From the NCBI GenBank assembly GCA_002328835.1, contig DCWN01000043.1, forward strand, positions 62,001 to 126,000: a stretch of DNA of 64,000 nucleotides. Reading direction: 5' to 3'. How positions within the stretch are numbered: the first letter of the stretch is position 1; every line of letters begins with the position of its first letter. Positions 33,188-42,005 of the stretch are shown here, piece after piece. A model generated the notes under the pieces. It saw only the letters and a program-made list of their open reading frames with translations, was not told where the DNA came from and made no database searches. A program made the translations under genes and the position numbers. The DNA is from Acidobacteria bacterium UBA2161. Its GTDB lineage: Bacteria; Acidobacteriota; Vicinamibacteria; Vicinamibacterales; UBA823.

Positions 33188-34297
33188 ATGGAAGCCGCCT
33201 GGCTCAATCCACGCGAGCGGCGAGCTCTCGACGCCCCGGTCATTTCAGCGACAGAGCTCGACCGGGTTGCCGAGTTCTATCGATCCTGCCCGGCTCTCGA
33301 ACCGACCCCTCTCCACAGACTCGCCGGCCTCGCCGAGGAACTCGGTGTCGGCGAGCTGCTACTCAAGGACGAATCGGGCCGCTTCGGACTGAACGCATTC
33401 AAGATCCTGGGCGTCTCGTACGCCTTCCATCGGGCCATGGCGACGCGCGGAGACGGTGACACGCCCGTCGTCGCGTGCGCCTCGGCCGGGAACCACGGCC
33501 GAGCCGTGGCGCGAGCAGCCCGTGAGTTCAGGTGCGCGGCGCGAATCTACCTTCCGGCGGGTACGGCCCCCGCGCGCGTCGAGGCGATCGTCTCCGAGGG
33601 CGCCGACGTCACGGTGACCGACGTCGGCTACGAGGCGTCGATTCAGCAGGTGGCGCGTGACGCCGAACGCGAGGGCTGGCTGGTCATTTCGGACACCTCC
33701 TGGCCGGGCTACGACGAGGTGCCGCGCTGGATCATGGCGGGCTACACCTGGATGATGACCGAGGCCGAAGAGCAGTGGGCACCGTCGCCGCCTCCCGACG
33801 TCGTGATTGTTCAGGGCGGCGTCGGCGGCCTCGTCTGCGCCGGCGCCAGCTGGTTCGCGCAGCGCTACGGCGTGGAGCGGCCGCTCTTCATCGCGGCGGA
33901 GCCGGCCGCGGCGCCCTGCTTGCTCGAATCGGCGAAGGCCGGCGGACCGGTCGTGGCCGAGGAGCGCCAGACGATCATGGCCTGTCTCAAGTGTGCCGAG
34001 ATCTCGCCGGTCATTTGGCCGGTCCTCGCCGATGCGGTTGACGCCGTCGTGGCGATCGACGATCGGCGCGCCGCATGGGCGATGCGACGCCTCGCGAATC
34101 CGGCACCGGGGGAGCCGGAGATCGTGTCAGGTGGTTCGGGCGCGTGCGGCCTCGGCGCGCTCCAGGCGATCGTGACGGACCAGGTCTTCGCGCCGGTCCG
34201 CGCCGCCGCCGGGCTCGGCCCCACGTCACGCGTCCTCGTCGTGAATACCGAAGGCGCAACCGACCCGGTGCTGTATCGATCGATCGTCGGCGACTGA
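33188..34297 (+). CDS. Diaminopropionate ammonia-lyase-like PLP enzyme
   Basis: A 369-residue fold-type II PLP enzyme. PLP Lys72 is in SGRFGLNAFKILG, followed by ACASAGNHGRAVARAA, IYLPAGTAPARVEAI, VISDTSWPGYDEVPRWIMAGY and the phosphate-cup loop VQGGVGGLVCAG. The GYDEVPRWI and GLNAFK signatures are those of 2,3-diaminopropionate ammonia-lyase (YgeX type), which yields pyruvate and ammonia. A TACCCT box lies seven bases before the ATG without a ribosome-binding site, so the message may be leaderless. An amino-acid permease follows, supporting a catabolic role. Confidence 0.88.
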   Translation: MEAAWLNPRERRALDAPVISATELDRVAEFYRSCPALEPTPLHRLAGLAEELGVGELLLKDESGRFGLNAFKILGVSYAFHRAMATRGDGDTPVVACASAGNHGRAVARAAREFRCAARIYLPAGTAPARVEAIVSEGADVTVTDVGYEASIQQVARDAEREGWLVISDTSWPGYDEVPRWIMAGYTWMMTEAEEQWAPSPPPDVVIVQGGVGGLVCAGASWFAQRYGVERPLFIAAEPAAAPCLLESAKAGGPVVAEERQTIMACLKCAEISPVIWPVLADAVDAVVAIDDRRAAWAMRRLANPAPGEPEIVSGGSGACGLGALQAIVTDQVFAPVRAAAGLGPTSRVLVVNTEGATDPVLYRSIVGD

Positions 34298-34377
34298 CCG
34301 GCATCGGCACCAGCTCTCGAACGTCGCTTGCTCGCCGCCCGGATCCCGGCGATGATACAGCCTCGCATCAGCCCACC

Positions 34378-34401
34378 ATGAGCGAGGCCCAGACGGCATG
34401 A
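34378..34401 (+). CDS. Possible seven-codon leader peptide overlapping the permease start
   Basis: ATG 34378 opens a short frame encoding MSEAQTA whose TGA overlaps the permease ATG (GCATGA at 34397-34402). Such an overlap can couple translation. A short frame like this can also arise by chance, so confidence is low. Confidence 0.2.
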   Translation: MSEAQTA

Positions 34402-35744
34402 CGGCTCCGGTCACCCTACGCCGTGCGCTCGGCAGGTGGGATCTCACCGCGATCGGCATCAACCAGGTCATCGGCAGCGGCATCTTCCTGTTGCCGTCGG
34501 CCGTGACCCAGCAGGTGGGCACCTGGGCGGCGCTGGCGTTCGCCTTCGCGGGCCTGGCGTCGCTCCTCGTCGCACTCTGCTTCGCCGAGGTGGGGAGCCG
34601 CTTCGAGGTCACGGGCGGCCCGTACGTCTACACCCGCGCGGCGTTCGGCCGATTCGTCGGGTTCGAGGTCGGCTGGATGCAGTGGGTGACCCGGATCACG
34701 AGCTGGGCGGGCGTGGCCAACGGCATCCCCCTCGCGCTGGCCTTCTACTTTCCGGCGATGGCCACCGGGTTGCCGCACACACTGTTCATCCTCGGGCTCT
34801 TCGGTGCGCTGGCGGGGATCAACCTGCTCGGCGTCCGCCAGGGCGCCTGGGCGGTCAACTTCTTCACCGTCAGCAAGTTGCTGCCGCTGGGTCTCTTCAT
34901 TCTGATCGGCCTGTTCTTCGTCCAGCCCGAGCCGTTCGCGATCTACCCCTCGGTGTCGTGGGCCGAGGGCTCGGCCGCGGGGTTGCTGCTGATCTTCGCC
35001 TTCGGCGGCTTCGACGTTGTCCCCGTGCCGGCCGGTGAGGCGTCGAACCCGCGCGGCCAGGTGCCGTTCGCGATGATCACGACGATCGCCGCGGTCACCG
35101 CTGTCATGCTGCTGGCGCAGGTCGTGACGATGGGGACCCTACCCGGGCTGAACGATTCGTCGACACCGCTCGCCGACGCCGCGTTCGTCTTCATGGGCGC
35201 GGGCGGCGCGTTGATGATTGGCCTGGGGTCGGTGATCTCGATGACCGGCAACAACGCCGGTCAGGTGTTGACCTCATCGCGCATGCTGTTCGCCCTGGCC
35301 GAGCACGGAGAGCTGCCCGCGCGGATCGCCGATGTGCACCCGCGATATCGGACACCGCACGTCTCGATTCTCGCTTCCACCGGCATCGCCGTGGCGCTAG
35401 CGCTGTCCGGGTCGTTCGTGGCGCTGGCCACGGCGAGTGCCATTGCCCGCCTGGTCACCTACACCGGCGTGGCCGCGGCCACGCTGCGGCTGCGGAGCCC
35501 CGACCACGACGGCCGCGTGCGGCCGCCGACGTTCCGGACGCCGCTTGGTGCGCTGGTACCCGTCCTGGCGATGGCGGTCTCGGTGATTATTCTCGTTGGC
35601 GCGTCACGCGAGCAGTTGATCGGCGGGGCGGCGGCTCTGGCGCTTGGCGCGGTCGTCTTCTTCCTGAACGATCGCGTCACCGGGGGGCCGGCGCGCCGCG
35701 AGTCGGTCTCGCACGAGGCGTCGGTCACACTGGATCGCGTCTGA
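34398..35744 (+). CDS. APC-family amino-acid permease
   Basis: A 448-residue integral membrane protein with about twelve segments. The APC opening is typical: GRWDLTAIGINQVIGSGIFLLPSAV (ligand-binding GSGIF in helix 1), then AGLASLLVALCFAEVGSRF, GGPYVYTRAAFGRFVGFEVGW, AFGGFDVVPVPAGEASNP in helix 6 and SRMLFALAEHGELPARIADVHP. It imports or exchanges amino acids with H+ or another amino acid. It follows the diaminopropionate ammonia-lyase by 100 bases and may be cotranscribed, which would pair uptake with degradation. Substrate not determinable from sequence. Confidence 0.9.
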   Translation: MTAPVTLRRALGRWDLTAIGINQVIGSGIFLLPSAVTQQVGTWAALAFAFAGLASLLVALCFAEVGSRFEVTGGPYVYTRAAFGRFVGFEVGWMQWVTRITSWAGVANGIPLALAFYFPAMATGLPHTLFILGLFGALAGINLLGVRQGAWAVNFFTVSKLLPLGLFILIGLFFVQPEPFAIYPSVSWAEGSAAGLLLIFAFGGFDVVPVPAGEASNPRGQVPFAMITTIAAVTAVMLLAQVVTMGTLPGLNDSSTPLADAAFVFMGAGGALMIGLGSVISMTGNNAGQVLTSSRMLFALAEHGELPARIADVHPRYRTPHVSILASTGIAVALALSGSFVALATASAIARLVTYTGVAAATLRLRSPDHDGRVRPPTFRTPLGALVPVLAMAVSVIILVGASREQLIGGAAALALGAVVFFLNDRVTGGPARRESVSHEASVTLDRV

Positions 35745-35782
35745 GACGACCAACCCCGACGGATGCGGATGGAGAAGCAGCG

Positions 35783-36319
35783 ATGACTTGCCTGGCTCGA
35801 GTGTTCGGTGTCGCCGCGGCGACCGTCGCGGCGTTTTCAGCGGCGGTGTCGGCCCAGGAGGCGATCTTCATTGTGCGGCACGCCGAGCGGACGGACCAGT
35901 CCTCCGACTCGACGCTGTCCGCGGAAGGCGAGAGCCGCGCGGAGCGGCTGGCCCGCCATCTGCGGGACGCCGGCATCGACGCGATCTACTCGACCAGCTT
36001 CCGGCGCACGCTCGGCACGGCGGCGCCGCTGGCTGAAGCACTGGGCCTCGACGTGCAGACCGAGCCGACGCTCGGCCCGGCCCCGATGGGCTCGGACGAC
36101 CGGGTGGGCCGCTACGTCGAAGAACTGGTCACGCGGCTCGGTGAGCGGCACGGCGCCGATCGCGTGGTCGTCGTCGGGCACTCGAACACACTACCGGCAC
36201 TGCTCGCCGCGCTCGGCCATCCGGAACCGATCTCGATCGCCGGCGACGAGTACGACAATCTATTTGTTGTCTTGCCCCAGCCTGACAGTCCGCCGACCGT
36301 GCTGCGGATCCGGTTCTGA
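35783..36319 (+). CDS. Exported histidine phosphatase (phosphoglycerate-mutase-like/SixA-type)
   Basis: A 178-residue protein with a signal peptide (VFGVAAATVAAFSAAVSAQ) and a histidine-phosphatase core. The phospho-acceptor motif is IVRHAERTD near residue 34, with a second Arg in YSTSFRRTLGTAAPLAE and the second catalytic His in VVVGHSNTLPALL. The domain is short, like SixA, and ends in VLRIRF. Expected in the periplasm, where it would remove phosphate from small esters or proteins. A GGAG ribosome-binding site precedes the ATG. It converges with the nitroreductase gene across a family B element. Confidence 0.85.
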   Translation: MTCLARVFGVAAATVAAFSAAVSAQEAIFIVRHAERTDQSSDSTLSAEGESRAERLARHLRDAGIDAIYSTSFRRTLGTAAPLAEALGLDVQTEPTLGPAPMGSDDRVGRYVEELVTRLGERHGADRVVVVGHSNTLPALLAALGHPEPISIAGDEYDNLFVVLPQPDSPPTVLRIRF

Positions 36320-36364
36320 AAGAGGCTGCGAGGCATCCCGCGCCCCTAAGGTCTGACTTGGGCG

Positions 36365-36545
36365 CGAGGGTGGGTGTTGCGCTGGTCGATCCCTTCTTAG
36401 GGAGGCGGCCGCCTGGATGGTCGACATGCGAGGAGGGGCTTCGCGCTCGCTCAGTCGGTTGAGCAGTGGCTCACACCTTAGAAGCACTCTGAGACCGACT
36501 GTTCGACGGACGCCGACGGGATCGACGGCGCAACACCCAGCCTCG
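36365..36545. repeat. Family B inverted-repeat element, copy 3
   Basis: Between the convergent histidine phosphatase and nitroreductase genes. Arms CGAGGGTGGGTGTTGCG (from 36365) and CGCAACACCCAGCCTCG (to 36545) pair with one mismatch; then GTCGATCCC with GGGATCGAC. Internal landmarks are CTTCTTAGGGAGGCGGCCGC (36393-36412), GGCTCACACC (36468-36477) and GTTCGACGG. Length 181 bases. A second partial terminus (CTCGGCGCAATGCCCAG, about 36560-36576) follows, as if another copy had once been nested here. Confidence 0.8.
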
Positions 36546-36594
36546 TGACGAGAAACCGGCTCGGCGCAATGCCCAGCGTCGTGCCCAGAAGAGA

Positions 36595-37263
36595 TCAGAC
36601 GAAGCTGACGAACTCGTCCAACGGCTTCTTCGTGATCGCCGGGACCTTTGCATCGTCGGCGGGGTAGCCGACGACCAGTAGCAGGAACGGGCGCTCGTGC
36701 GACGGGCGGCCGAGAATCTCGTTCAGGAACCCCATCGGGCTCGGCGTGTGCGTGAGCGACGCCAATCCGGCGTGGTGGAGCGCCATGATGAGGAATCCGG
36801 CCGCAATACCGACCGACTCCTGCACGTAGTAGTGCTTCACCTTGCGCCCGTCGGGCAGCACGCCGAACGTCTCGCCGAAGATCGCGATCAGGTTCGGCGC
36901 GGTTTCCAGAAACGGCTTGTTCGAGTCGGTGCCGAGCGGCGCGAGCGCGTCGAGCCACTCCTGCGGCGCGCGGCCGCCGTAAAACGCCCGCTCTTCTTCC
37001 TCGGCGCCGGCGCGGATCTTCGACTTCACCGCCGGGTCCGAGACGACGACGAAGTGCCACGGTTGCAGGTTGGCACCGCTCGGCGCCGTTCCCGCGGCCC
37101 GCAGGCAGTTCTCGATCACCTCGCGCTCGACCGGGCGGTCGGAGTACTCACGAACGGTGCGGCGGTGCGTCGATTCTTCGTAGAACTCGAGCGCGCGGTG
37201 CCGCATCTCGTCCGTGGGCAGTTCGCGGTAATGGGGGAGCGGCAGGAACGTCGGAGTCGTCAT
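36595..37263 (-). CDS. Nitroreductase-family flavoprotein, iodotyrosine deiodinase-like
   Basis: The start is ATG 37263; upstream codons are unconserved. The 222-residue protein has the FMN-binding [20 protein letters not shown] opening (shortened: [13 protein letters not shown]), then [20 protein letters not shown], the lid [20 protein letters not shown], the stretch [21 protein letters not shown], and GHHAGL-type helix [20 protein letters not shown]. The [10 protein letters not shown] and APLGTD...KPFLETAP features are those of iodotyrosine deiodinases, a nitroreductase subgroup that reductively removes halogen from halotyrosines. Whether this bacterial protein dehalogenates is inference. 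It stands alone. Confidence 0.85.
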   Translation of the reverse strand: MTTPTFLPLPHYRELPTDEMRHRALEFYEESTHRRTVREYSDRPVEREVIENCLRAAGTAPSGANLQPWHFVVVSDPAVKSKIRAGAEEEERAFYGGRAPQEWLDALAPLGTDSNKPFLETAPNLIAIFGETFGVLPDGRKVKHYYVQESVGIAAGFLIMALHHAGLASLTHTPSPMGFLNEILGRPSHERPFLLLVVGYPADDAKVPAITKKPLDEFVSFV

Positions 37264-37536
37264 GATCAGTCTCTTGAGGTTCGCGATCGTCGAAGCGCGG
37301 CATTCTAGCACGCGGGGCGTACGTCGTTCGCCGTCCCGCGACCCGCGCAGCGGGGTGCACGCATCGGCACGAAACTGCACCATCGTGCATCGTACGACGT
37401 TCTCCGTCGTAGTCCAGCAGCGCTCACAACATCTTTAACTACAATAGGTTGCACGGTCTCGCCGAATCGTCTGGAGTGCTCGAGGTCGTGCCTCCTCTTA
37501 TTAATGTGGTGACCGCGATAAGATCGCTGGCCGACG
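37264..37536. promoter_or_regulatory. Divergent intergenic region with hairpin and promoter-like boxes
   Basis: This 273-base gap lies between the divergent nitroreductase and panE genes. It contains a perfect seven-pair palindrome TACGACG/CGTCGTA with a five-base loop (37393-37411), possibly an operator. It also contains TACAAT (37440-37445) and TAAGAT (37519-37524, 12 bases before the panE ATG). On the minus strand TAGAAT lies about 34 bases before the nitroreductase start. No small gene is supported. Confidence 0.35.
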
Positions 37537-38484
37537 ATGACGAACGAGGCCCCTTCACACTTCGCAATTCTCGGTTCAGGCGCTGTCGGCGGGTACTACG
37601 GCGCGAAGCTGGCGCGCGCCGGCCACCGTGTCACGTTTCTCGCGCGCGGCGCGCATCTCGAGGCGATGCGCGAGCGCGGGTTGCAGATCCGCAGCGTGCT
37701 CGGCGACTTTGCGGTGCCCGCGGAAGCCACCAACGATCCGGCGTCGATCGGCCCGGTCGATGCGGTGCTGTTCACTGTGAAGACCTACGACAACGACACG
37801 GCATTGCCGATGCTGTCGCCGCTCGTCGGCGATGCGACGACCGTCCTGACGCTGCAGAACGGCATCGATAGCTCCGATGAGGTGGCCGCCGTGGCCGGGG
37901 AGGAGCGAGTGCTGGGTGGGGCGACCTACATCGCGACCGCGCTCTCCGCACCCGGACTCATCGAGCAGACCGGCACACACCGAAAGATCGTCTTCGGCGA
38001 GGTCTTCGGCGACCGCTCGCGGGTGTCGGACCGCGTGTCGACGCTCGGCCAGCTCATGGAGGCTGCCGACATCGAGATCGAGACGGTGGCCGACGCCCGC
38101 CGTCGCCTCTGGGAGAAGCTCATCTACCTCTGCCCGTTCGCGTCGTTCACCGGAGCGGCGCGATCGCCGATCGGCAAGCTGTGGAGTGATGCCGATACCC
38201 GGGAGCGCTTCATGGCGGCGGTGAGAGAAGTCGAGGCGGTCGCCCGGGCCGAGGGCGTGAAGGTGAGCGACGAGGTGACCAAGGACATCCGTGCCTATAT
38301 GGAGGCGCTGCCGCCGGCGACGCGCTCGTCGATGCTGATCGATCTATCCCAGGGGAAGCGGATCGAGGTGGAGGCACTTCAAGGCACGATCGTCCGGCGG
38401 GGCCAGAGGCTGGGTGTCCCCACGCCGATCGTCGGCGCCCACTACGCGGTGCTCAAGCCGCATGCCGGGGGCGCGCCGGCGTGA
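37537..38484 (+). CDS. panE: 2-dehydropantoate 2-reductase (ketopantoate reductase)
   Basis: A 315-residue NADPH-dependent reductase of pantothenate synthesis. It has the Rossmann motif FAILGSGAVGGYYGAKLARAG at residues ~9-29, VDAVLFTVKTYDNDTALP, VLTLQNGIDSSDEVA and the C-terminal helical domain with the catalytic Lys in RRRLWEKLIYLCPFASFTGA and RSSMLIDLSQGKRIEVEALQG. All match PanE/ApbA. Several paralogues of this family act on other 2-oxo acids, so the exact substrate is likely but not certain. The TSUP gene follows 13 bases later. Confidence 0.9.
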   Translation: MTNEAPSHFAILGSGAVGGYYGAKLARAGHRVTFLARGAHLEAMRERGLQIRSVLGDFAVPAEATNDPASIGPVDAVLFTVKTYDNDTALPMLSPLVGDATTVLTLQNGIDSSDEVAAVAGEERVLGGATYIATALSAPGLIEQTGTHRKIVFGEVFGDRSRVSDRVSTLGQLMEAADIEIETVADARRRLWEKLIYLCPFASFTGAARSPIGKLWSDADTRERFMAAVREVEAVARAEGVKVSDEVTKDIRAYMEALPPATRSSMLIDLSQGKRIEVEALQGTIVRRGQRLGVPTPIVGAHYAVLKPHAGGAPA

Positions 38485-38497
38485 GGGCCTGCACCCG

Positions 38498-39271
38498 GTG
38501 ACGACGGTCGCCGTAGGTTTCGTTCTTGGCTACCTCATCGGCTTGACCGGCGTCGGCGGCGGCGCGCTCATCGCGCCGACGCTGTACGCGATCCTGGGCC
38601 TGGGCTACCAGGCCGCCATCGCGGTCTCGCTCATCTACGCGGTCATCACGAAGATCATCAGCGCCGTCCAGCATCTCCGTCAGGGGTCGGTGCTCTGGCG
38701 CGTGACGCTCCTGTATGGGGTCCTGGGGATTCCGGGCGCCATCCTGGGTTCGCGGCTGGTCTACTGGGCGGGCGACGCGGCCGAAGGCATCTTCCCCTTC
38801 ATCATGGCCGGCATGCTGGCGCTCGTCGCCTCGCTCATCGTCTGGGAAGCCGGTGCCGGCGCCCGCGGGCGGCCCAAGCCGTTCTCGCCGGTCGACCTCA
38901 CCGCGCGCAGCGTGATGGTCGTCGCGGCCGTACAGTTCTTCGTCGGCATCCTGCTCGGGGCGACGTCGCTGGGCGCCGGCAGCTTCGTGATCCTCTCGAT
39001 GCTCTACCTCTTCCGGATGCCCGCACGGCAGGTCGTGGGGTCGAACATCGTCATTGCGATCTTCATGGGCACACCGGCCTGGCTGACGCACTTCGCCGTG
39101 GTCGGGATCGACTGGAATCTGCTGGGCCTGCTGATGATTGGCTCGGTCTTCGGCTCGGTGCTTGGCGCCAAGTCGACGATGCTGGTGCCCGAGCAGCGCC
39201 TCAAGCAAGCCGTGGCCGGCCTGATCTACATCGGCGCGATCGCGACGTTCGTCAAGGCCTGGACGGGCTGA
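38498..39271 (+). CDS. TSUP-family transporter (TauE/SafE)
   Basis: GTG 38498 is preferred: the conserved membrane start VAVGFVLGYLIGLTGVGGGALIAPTL follows at once, while upstream codons belong to the end of panE in another frame. The 257-residue protein has about eight segments and the duplicated TauE/SafE pattern, GLTGVGGGALIAP in the first half and GILLGATSLGAGSFVILSML in the second. These transporters export sulfite or organosulfonates or carry other small anions. Its link to panE is by closeness only. The substrate cannot be named. Confidence 0.88.
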   Translation: MTTVAVGFVLGYLIGLTGVGGGALIAPTLYAILGLGYQAAIAVSLIYAVITKIISAVQHLRQGSVLWRVTLLYGVLGIPGAILGSRLVYWAGDAAEGIFPFIMAGMLALVASLIVWEAGAGARGRPKPFSPVDLTARSVMVVAAVQFFVGILLGATSLGAGSFVILSMLYLFRMPARQVVGSNIVIAIFMGTPAWLTHFAVVGIDWNLLGLLMIGSVFGSVLGAKSTMLVPEQRLKQAVAGLIYIGAIATFVKAWTG

Positions 39272-39316
39272 ATGCTTCTCGCGACCTGACGCGGTGGATG
39301 CGGTCGCCGGCGAAGA

Positions 39317-41902
39317 TCAGTGGCCGGCGGTCAGCAGGGCGTTGAAGAAGACCCGGAACGTGGCGTGTGACTGGGCCCGGTGCTGGGCCCGGAAGCCGAT
39401 CAGGACGGCCCGGCCGTCTGCCACCGCGACGTCCACGAGCGCGGCCTGGCCGGCGATCCGCTCGCCGCCTTCCAGCCACCCGCTGAGAAGCGGGTCGCCC
39501 TGACCGTAGCGGGCCGCCACACGCGGATCGCCGGCAGCGCCAGCGTCCACCCGAAACGCCGCGCTCGAGGCGAAGAAGGCGGCAGTCTCGGCCGGCATGC
39601 CGAACCCGAGCGGATGGCCGGCCTCCAGGACCAGCGCCAGGATCGACCCCGGGCAGTAGAACTGGTCGGCCGACAGATCGCCGACTAGGTTCGTGATCGG
39701 CAGGTCGAGCGCCGAGATCGCCAGGCTCGTCGAGGAATCGAGCGCGACGAGTGTGCCGCCGTCCTCGACGAATTGCCGCAACGCGGCGACGCCGGGTGTG
39801 CCCAGGCCGCCGGCGAACTCCGGCGGCACCCGGTCGGCCGGGTGTCCATCGCGCAACTGACGTGATTCGGCGTCGGGCAGGATCACCACATCCACGCGGT
39901 CGTTCAGACGACCGGATCGGATGTCGGCGTCGCTGAGCGATTCGTAGGCGAACTCGTGCTGCTCCAGGAGCCACCGGGTCCAGCCTTCGTCGATGTTGCT
40001 CACCCATGGCTTGTACAGGCCGATGCGTGCTCCGCCGACCGCGCGAGTCGTGACGCGCACGGCGCCTCCCCGTACGTCGAGGCCGAGGTCTCGCGCCAGT
40101 TGAGCGACGATCGGCTCCGCCCGCTCGGAGGCTGGGACGACGATCGCGCCCGCCGCGAATCGCCGGTCGCCGACGGTGACCGGCTCGACCGCCCATGCGG
40201 GTTCGAGCCCGGCCGCGCGCAGGCGGTTCACCGCAATCGCACCGCCATTGCCAGAGCCTTCGATGACGAAGTGCGCGGCGTCGCCGAGTTCTTCGACGCT
40301 GCCCGCCTCGACTTCGGCTCGCATCAGCCTGACCAGCGCCGGCGGTTCGAACGCGTCGGCAACCGTGTCGACCCGAACGCCCATCTGGAGCGGCAGCGTC
40401 CAGCCGGCGACGTCGTAGGGCCGCTCGGGCGGCCCGCCGGGCGAGAGCCGGCGAACCGGATACGCCTGGCGCTCCAGGAGCGTCTTGACGTAGGCCCGGA
40501 AGGGCTGGGCCATGAGCACCAGATCGGTGCCGGCCGGATACTCGACATCGCCCGCGCGGAAGGCGGTGCGGGCGCGACGCACCTCGACTCCGCCATCGAC
40601 CAGTAGATTCGTCAGCGTCGCCGCGGCCGCCGGGTCGTGCTGCTCTCGCGGAATGACGAACGCAAACGGAGATCCCGCCCGGCCGGCTTCGACCGCGCGA
40701 CGCCCCATCGCGTAGAAGTTGTCCACCAGGTCCTGGCGGTATCTCGCGCTCGCCGTCAGGAGGCCCCGCGCGGCGGAGAGGTCGTACTCGATGATGTCGC
40801 GGAGCGTCCAGACGCCGCCCGGCCACGGGTTGGGAAAGTTGGTCTGCGCGCGATAGTCGGGCAGGCCACGCCACGATCCGATCAGGTCGGACGCGGGAAC
40901 GGTGACCGGATAGGACAGGCGCGCGCTCGCGGCTTCCGTCAGCAAGCACACGGTGTTGTGCCCGAGCGGCGCCGAGTCTTCGTACCCCGGCCAGTAGTAG
41001 TCGTACAACGCGTTGGAGACGACGCCCGAGCGCCCGGCCCGCTCCAGTTCGAGGGCCATCGCCTGTCCCAGCAGGCCGGCTTCGCGCCAGATGAGGGGGT
41101 CGTAGTTTGGATCGAGCGGCGCGTAGTTCGGCGGGACGAAGAACCGCGGACCGCTCGGTCCCATCTGGTGCATCGAGAGAAACACCTGAGGATGCCACCG
41201 GCCGTAGAAGAACGCGGCGAGCGACCGGTTCTCGGCCATGTTCAGCATGAACGCATCGCGGTTGATGTCGTGCCCGACGTATTCGTGGTACAGCCACGGC
41301 ATCGGTGACGCTTCATGGTCGGTGCCACGGTTCCGGTCGTGCCAGTCGACGACCAGGCGATGGCCGTCGGGGTTGAGCGATGGCAACAGGACGAGCACGA
41401 CACGGTCGAGCACGTCGAGCGTGGCCGTGTCGTCGGCCGTGGCCAGTTCGTAGAGCAGCTCGCTCGCAGCCTGGCTGGCGCCGATCTCGGTCGAATGAAT
41501 GCTGCAGCCGATGGCCACGATGACCGGCTGCTCGGCCGCGAGCGCCGCGGCCTCGGTCGGGTCGGTGATGCGCGGGTCGGCGAGGCGCTTGTTCACCGCC
41601 TGGATTTCATCGAGCCGCTGCAGGTTCCGCGGTGAACTGACAAACGCCGCGATGATCCGATTCCCGTCGGTGGTAGCGCCGACGTCACCGATGACGACCC
41701 GATCGGAGGCGTCCGCGACGGCGCGCGCGTACGCCACGATCTCCGGCCAATCCGCCAGGCGACCGGGCGTCCCCAGCTGAAAGCCGAAGAATCGCTCCGG
41801 GGAGGGCTGGGCCGAGGCTGGCGCCGCCGCGCTGCTTGTGAGGAGCACAGCGAGCAGCAGCGACGCGTATCCGATGCGCGAGCGCGAGACGCTCAACGGC
41901 AT
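39317..41902 (-). CDS. Secreted M14-family zinc carboxypeptidase with C-terminal amidotransferase-like domain
   Basis: The start is ATG 41902, with GAGGTGATC before it and a signal peptide after it (IGYASLLLAVLLTSSAAAPASAQ). The 861-residue protein has an M14 peptidase domain in the first ~370 residues: zinc ligands His136 and Glu139 in IGCSIHSTEIGASQ, substrate-binding LPSLNPDGHRLVVDWHDRNRG and the third ligand region FLSMHQMG. The rest has a mixed alpha/beta domain like the glutamine-amidotransferase-fold tails seen in large M14 proteins (VDVVILPDAESRQLRDG, GTPGVAALRQFVEDGGTLVAL). It probably trims peptides in the periplasm. A sizeable open frame on the same strand in another phase is a shadow. 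Confidence 0.92.
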   Translation of the reverse strand: MPLSVSRSRIGYASLLLAVLLTSSAAAPASAQPSPERFFGFQLGTPGRLADWPEIVAYARAVADASDRVVIGDVGATTDGNRIIAAFVSSPRNLQRLDEIQAVNKRLADPRITDPTEAAALAAEQPVIVAIGCSIHSTEIGASQAASELLYELATADDTATLDVLDRVVLVLLPSLNPDGHRLVVDWHDRNRGTDHEASPMPWLYHEYVGHDINRDAFMLNMAENRSLAAFFYGRWHPQVFLSMHQMGPSGPRFFVPPNYAPLDPNYDPLIWREAGLLGQAMALELERAGRSGVVSNALYDYYWPGYEDSAPLGHNTVCLLTEAASARLSYPVTVPASDLIGSWRGLPDYRAQTNFPNPWPGGVWTLRDIIEYDLSAARGLLTASARYRQDLVDNFYAMGRRAVEAGRAGSPFAFVIPREQHDPAAAATLTNLLVDGGVEVRRARTAFRAGDVEYPAGTDLVLMAQPFRAYVKTLLERQAYPVRRLSPGGPPERPYDVAGWTLPLQMGVRVDTVADAFEPPALVRLMRAEVEAGSVEELGDAAHFVIEGSGNGGAIAVNRLRAAGLEPAWAVEPVTVGDRRFAAGAIVVPASERAEPIVAQLARDLGLDVRGGAVRVTTRAVGGARIGLYKPWVSNIDEGWTRWLLEQHEFAYESLSDADIRSGRLNDRVDVVILPDAESRQLRDGHPADRVPPEFAGGLGTPGVAALRQFVEDGGTLVALDSSTSLAISALDLPITNLVGDLSADQFYCPGSILALVLEAGHPLGFGMPAETAAFFASSAAFRVDAGAAGDPRVAARYGQGDPLLSGWLEGGERIAGQAALVDVAVADGRAVLIGFRAQHRAQSHATFRVFFNALLTAGH

Positions 41903-42005
41903 GATCACCTCGACGTTCGTCTTGGAAACGCGGCACCGGCCGTCCGGCCGCCGCGAAGGTGCGGCCATCATAGCAAACCTTCCTGGACGGCCGGCCGACG
42001 GGAAC

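Noticed and set aside
39252..41297. 681-codon minus-strand frame inside the M14 peptidase gene
   Set aside because: Overlaps the M14 gene in a different phase; product is mostly Arg, Gly and Ala.
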